This document shows, piece after piece, positions 60,998 to 64,000 of a stretch of DNA of 64,000 nucleotides. The position numbers were made by a program, and so were the translations under genes. The first letter of the stretch is position 1, and every line of letters begins with the position of its first letter. This DNA is from Anaerotruncus colihominis (GTDB taxonomy: Bacteria > Bacillota > Clostridia > Oscillospirales > Ruminococcaceae). Location: NCBI GenBank assembly GCA_025146135.1, contig CP102255.1, positions 1,612,001 through 1,676,000 on the forward strand. Reading direction: 5' to 3'. The notes beneath the pieces are model-generated. The model saw only the letters and a list, made by a program, of their open reading frames with translations, did not search any database and had not been told where the DNA came from.

Positions 60998-61867
60998 ATG
61001 CAGGATAATTTGATTGCAGCGATTCAATATCGTGATCCTAATACAAAAGAAATTAAAATTCTTCCTGCGATTCCGGGAAAATCGGCGTATAAATCGGCCG
61101 TTCAGGGAGGATTTACAGGAGACGAAGCGGATTTTAATCAAATATTAGCAGATTTGATGCCAAAAACAGAAATTGAAGAAAAACTGAATGCAAAAGCCGA
61201 TACGGTTGCTTTAAATACCCTAAAAAATGATTATTATACCGGCACTATTATATCCGAATTTTCTTCGCCCCGTCAATTCCCACATGCTGGGTTGTATCAT
61301 ATCTTAGCAATGACAGAGGAGGTTAATCAACATTTAGAAGACCCCAGTTTTGCAATGACAGATTATAATGTTGGCGATTATTATGCGCAGCTGCTTACAA
61401 GTTTTACAGATGCGAACGGCGGTTGCATGTATGGAACGTTGATCGTCACCTCTCCACGTTTGGCCAAGAAAGTATGGGTCGGCCGTGTGTGGGAATATGA
61501 AATAAAAGAATGGGTGTTGCTGGCCCATGCATCCGCACCGCAACAGTATGATATGACATTATATGGCGGCCTGTTGGGGCGTGCCAAATATTCTAAAGAC
61601 CAATTTGGGATGGTTTGGCTTGATATAAATGTACATATAAGCGAGACAGAAGATAAAATTACACATAATTTCCTTGTCAGCCATCTACCGGAAGGGTTCC
61701 GCCCGAAAGATAACACGCTTATCCCGGTTTGGGTCGGTAAAGGAGAAAAAGACAACACAAAAATGATAGGAAATATAATAGTTTATGCTGATGGAGGTAT
61801 TTGGTTTTACATAGGAGACGGCCTTACAGCACGTAGCTTTGCAACACAATGCGGATTTTATATTTAA
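60998..61867 (+). CDS. Tail fibre protein
   Basis: This 289-residue protein has the motif PGKSAYKSAVQGGFTGDEAD near the N-terminus, shared with the fibre at 59695. The C-terminal part (DMTLYGGLLGRAKYSKDQFG ... FRPKDNTLIPVWVGKGEK) is like fibre head domains. Receptor binding is likely. Confidence 0.65.
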   Translation: MQDNLIAAIQYRDPNTKEIKILPAIPGKSAYKSAVQGGFTGDEADFNQILADLMPKTEIEEKLNAKADTVALNTLKNDYYTGTIISEFSSPRQFPHAGLYHILAMTEEVNQHLEDPSFAMTDYNVGDYYAQLLTSFTDANGGCMYGTLIVTSPRLAKKVWVGRVWEYEIKEWVLLAHASAPQQYDMTLYGGLLGRAKYSKDQFGMVWLDINVHISETEDKITHNFLVSHLPEGFRPKDNTLIPVWVGKGEKDNTKMIGNIIVYADGGIWFYIGDGLTARSFATQCGFYI

Positions 61868-61878
61868 ATTAGAAGGGG

Positions 61879-62370
61879 ATGAGAAAAACGGATTACAAAT
61901 ACTGCAGCGTCATTGATTCGCAAAACAGATACAAAACTTTGGTATTGGTATTTAATGCACTGGACGAAACCGGAGAGACGCAGGAAAAGATTCAGTATTA
62001 TACGCTTTTGGAAGGGGAATGTTTGGTAGACGCGCCGCCGCCAATGATGCGGCCGTATGCCGGTGCGGATGGGTTTGTCAGACCGGCCTGGGATGGCTCA
62101 GAGTGGAGGGAATCCGCCACAAGCGGGGAAATCGAGACGTGGGAGACGGAGCACCCCGCGCCGCCTCCTGTCCCTCTCTCCAAGAACGAACGTATTACAG
62201 CATTAGAAACACAGATGACCGATGCGCAGATAGCGATCACAGAAAACTACGAAACGGCAGACGGGCAGAACACAGACGCCATGCTTGCGTTGGCGGAAGT
62301 ATATGAAACCATGATCGCCCTGCAAACGCGCGTGGCATCCCTGGAAGGTGGTGGGAAAGCGAATGGCTAA
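61879..62370 (+). CDS. Tail fibre/XkdW-like small protein
   Basis: This 163-residue protein starts MRKTDYKYCSVIDSQNRYKT. It has MMRPYAGADGFVRPAWDGSE in the middle and a C-terminal coiled coil. Phages carry such proteins just before the lysis genes. AAGGGG touches the ATG, an unusually short spacing. Confidence 0.55.
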   Translation: MRKTDYKYCSVIDSQNRYKTLVLVFNALDETGETQEKIQYYTLLEGECLVDAPPPMMRPYAGADGFVRPAWDGSEWRESATSGEIETWETEHPAPPPVPLSKNERITALETQMTDAQIAITENYETADGQNTDAMLALAEVYETMIALQTRVASLEGGGKANG

Positions 62371-62488
62371 AGTATACGCAACACTGATCATGAAAGGCAA
62401 AAAGACGCTGGATGACGTTCCGGCGCTGCTCAAAGAACAGGTACAGGAAATCCTTGCTGCTCTTGATGTTGAAATGCAGCGGTCTTAG
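62363..62488 (+). CDS. CD1375-like small phage protein
   Basis: This 41-residue frame, start MAKVYATLIMKGKKTLDDVP, then ALLKEQVQEILAALDVEMQ, is of the pattern MAKLYAxLI..G.K...DVP seen in short Clostridial phage proteins near lysis genes. It overlaps the previous gene. Confidence 0.65.
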   Translation: MAKVYATLIMKGKKTLDDVPALLKEQVQEILAALDVEMQRS

Positions 62489-62539
62489 ACCGACTGATCG
62501 ATGTAGACATTTAGACCTGTCGGGAAGGGGAAAAACCAT

Positions 62540-62890
62540 ATGGCGGATGAGAAATGCATCATAGACCCGCAGCGGGATTGCCTTGGGCTGCATAAAGCAA
62601 ACTCGCTCGAGAAACAAATATCGGAATACCGTACGCAGGCGCGGGAAACACACGCCGATATGTATAAACGAATCGCGGCGTTGGAACGGTCCGGGTCCGC
62701 ACAGGAGGCGCGGTATCAGGCGATCATGGACAAATTAACGGAGTTGTCCGTCCGGCTGAATGAAGCGCTGGCGACCATCGCGACGCTTAAAGAAAAGCCG
62801 GCGAAACGATGGGAGAGTATTGTCGACAAAGCGATATGGGCCGTTCTCGCGGCGGTGATCGCTTTCGTGCTGGGACGTATGGGATTGTAA
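62540..62890 (+). CDS. XhlA-like hemolysin/holin-accessory protein
   Basis: This 116-residue protein has a coiled coil and one C-terminal membrane helix (AIWAVLAAVIAFVLGRMGL). XhlA-like proteins cooperate with the holin. GGAAGGGG upstream. Confidence 0.72.
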   Translation: MADEKCIIDPQRDCLGLHKANSLEKQISEYRTQARETHADMYKRIAALERSGSAQEARYQAIMDKLTELSVRLNEALATIATLKEKPAKRWESIVDKAIWAVLAAVIAFVLGRMGL

Positions 62891-62906
62891 AAGTGGAGGG
62901 ATACAT

Positions 62907-63185
62907 ATGAAAATCAATTGGAAGGTACGCATTAAAAACCCGCTGTGGTGGATACAGATTGCGGCGGCACTGTTGTTGCCGATGCTGGCATACTTCGGCC
63001 TGGCCTGGGAGGATATGACCTCCTGGGGCACGCTGTGGGATGTGTTTCTGCGCGCGGTGCAGAATCCCGTTGTGCTGCTTGCTGCTGCGGTCAGCGTGTT
63101 TAACGCTGTGACCGACCCAACTACGGCCGGCGTTGGAGACAGCCGCCGGGCACTCGAATATAAGACGCCGAATCTTGATCGTTAA
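62907..63185 (+). CDS. Holin (phi LC3 family)
   Basis: This 92-residue protein starts MKINWKVRIKNPLWWIQIAA and has two membrane segments, with the motif DPTTAGVGDSRRALEY of this holin family. It opens the membrane at the end of lysis timing. Confidence 0.88.
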   Translation: MKINWKVRIKNPLWWIQIAAALLLPMLAYFGLAWEDMTSWGTLWDVFLRAVQNPVVLLAAAVSVFNAVTDPTTAGVGDSRRALEYKTPNLDR

Positions 63186-63199
63186 AAGGGGCTATTTTC

Positions 63200-63973
63200 A
63201 TGAATATTAAGGGTATTGATATTTCGTCACATCAGGGAGAAATTGATTTTGAACGCGTGAAGGCGGACGGCGTCCGCTTTGTGATCATCAAGGCCGGGCA
63301 GGGCCTTCGGGAAATGGGGACGTTCCGTCAAAAATACCTGCCTGCTGTACTGGCCGCGGGGCTTGATTGGGGCGCGTACTGGTGGAGCGACGCCGTGACG
63401 GTCGCCGAAGCTCAAAAGGAGGCGGCGGCATTCGTCAGGGCGCTCGACGGCCTGCGCCCGACTTATCCGGTGTACATGGACCAGGAATATGAATCTCCCT
63501 GCGGTAACGCCTGGGGAGTGGGCAAGGGAAAGCAGCTTCGCACCGACATGGCAAAGGCGTTTTTGAAGGTTCTGGAGGACGCCGGGTACTACGCGGGGCT
63601 GTACGCTTCGACAAACTGGCTGCAATACTGGGTGGACGACAAACAGCTTGAAGCATATGACAAGTGGGTTGCACAGTACGCCGAAAAATGCACCTACACC
63701 GGCAGTTACGGAATGTGGCAGCATCATGGAGACGCGCGGGGGTTTGTAGGGCGTGTGGACGGCATTTCCGTACCGGTGGATATCAACGCCTGCTATCGGG
63801 ATTACCCGGAGATCATTAGGGCAAACCTGCTCAACGGCTGGAAGAATTCGGACAAGCCTGAATCTACTCCAGATGATGAATCAAATTTAAAAAATGAACT
63901 TGCAAATTTACAGTCGAAATATGATGACTTGGTAACGGATTTGCTTTTTCTAGTGGACAAATATAGGAGGTGA
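63200..63973 (+). CDS. GH25 endolysin (lysozyme)
   Basis: This 257-residue protein of the GH25 family has GIDISSHQGEIDF at the start, then catalytic acids in YPVYMDQEYESP, later MWQHHGDARGFVGRVDGISV and VDINACYRDYP. The C-terminal 35 residues form a coiled coil with no known binding repeat. It cleaves the peptidoglycan sugar backbone. Adjacent to the holin. Confidence 0.93.
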   Translation: MNIKGIDISSHQGEIDFERVKADGVRFVIIKAGQGLREMGTFRQKYLPAVLAAGLDWGAYWWSDAVTVAEAQKEAAAFVRALDGLRPTYPVYMDQEYESPCGNAWGVGKGKQLRTDMAKAFLKVLEDAGYYAGLYASTNWLQYWVDDKQLEAYDKWVAQYAEKCTYTGSYGMWQHHGDARGFVGRVDGISVPVDINACYRDYPEIIRANLLNGWKNSDKPESTPDDESNLKNELANLQSKYDDLVTDLLFLVDKYRR

Positions 63974-63976
63974 GGC

Positions 63977-64000
63977 ATGAAACTGAACATCATGGGGTCT
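63977..64000 (+). CDS. Start of a further gene (partial)
   Basis: After the lysin stop, AGGAGGTGAGGC and ATG open MKLNIMGS before the window ends. The product cannot be told. Confidence 0.5.

Overview
The window is from a low-to-mid GC Gram-positive endospore former of the class Clostridia. A member of the Oscillospirales is plausible, but the sequence alone does not fix the genus. The evidence is the sporulation genes yunB, yabP and yabQ, the cdaA-cdaR pair, long-form hpf, sigma-A promoters and strong AGGAGG ribosome binding sites. Positions 1-15200 are ordinary host chromosome: c-di-AMP synthesis (cdaA end, cdaR), a flavoprotein, a degenerate patatin-like protein, an rRNA methyltransferase, yunB, ligA, dinB, the yabP-yabQ-divIC-S1 block, an amidohydrolase, a lone fumarase alpha subunit, hpf and a small lipoprotein. 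Strong hairpin terminators separate these units.

At 15332-15376 lies the 3' half of a tRNA-Val(GAC) on the minus strand, directly followed by a tyrosine integrase. From there to the end of the window the DNA is one siphovirus-type prophage, inserted in the tRNA. The intact tRNA should lie beyond position 64000. An IS605-family TnpB element sits just inside the left end.

The prophage has these regions. (1) 18.2-24.5 kb is an unusually long regulatory region with four successive divergent repressor/small-gene switches, each with its own operator set. It also holds a Rha-like protein, two nearly duplicated coiled-coil genes with an identical 180-nt control region, and an RHH-RelB-RelE operon with GGTGAA repeats. 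(2) 24.5-31.9 kb is early metabolism and replication: a PP-loop (PAPS reductase-like) protein, a hexapeptide-repeat protein, single-strand annealing protein, YqaJ exonuclease, NinB-like protein, HNH nuclease, SSB, a replication initiator with an HNH insertion and likely origin iterons, and a DnaC-like loader. (3) 31.9-33.4 kb is a GC-rich acquired cassette with decayed pieces. (4) 33.4-35.7 kb is a run of tiny Cys-rich genes, an ArpU/RinA-like late regulator and the late promoter. (5) 35.7-50.0 kb is packaging, head and tail: TerS, TerL, portal, MuF-like protein, scaffold, capsid, connectors, tail tube, tail chaperones and tape measure. (6) 50.0-55.3 kb is a cargo (moron) island that splits the tail operon between the tape measure and the distal tail gene. 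It carries two zinc-ribbon membrane proteins, a duplicated-domain lipoprotein behind a perfect consensus promoter, a second regulatory switch, a probable structured RNA and a BRO/KilAC-type antirepressor. (7) 55.3-64.0 kb is distal tail, a Tal-like protein with a propeller-like insert, a BppU-like baseplate protein, fibres, holins and a GH25 lysin.

The most noteworthy signals are the stacked repressor switches with private operators, the two operator-bearing divergent promoters at 22.3 kb (one perfect consensus, aimed antisense at a repressor), the cargo island with its consensus-promoter lipoprotein and structured RNA, an overprinted methyltransferase tail, an apparent ATT-initiated gene, and a possible +1 frameshift at a CCT TGA site. 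All assignments come from reading the sequence and remembered family motifs. No database search was run.
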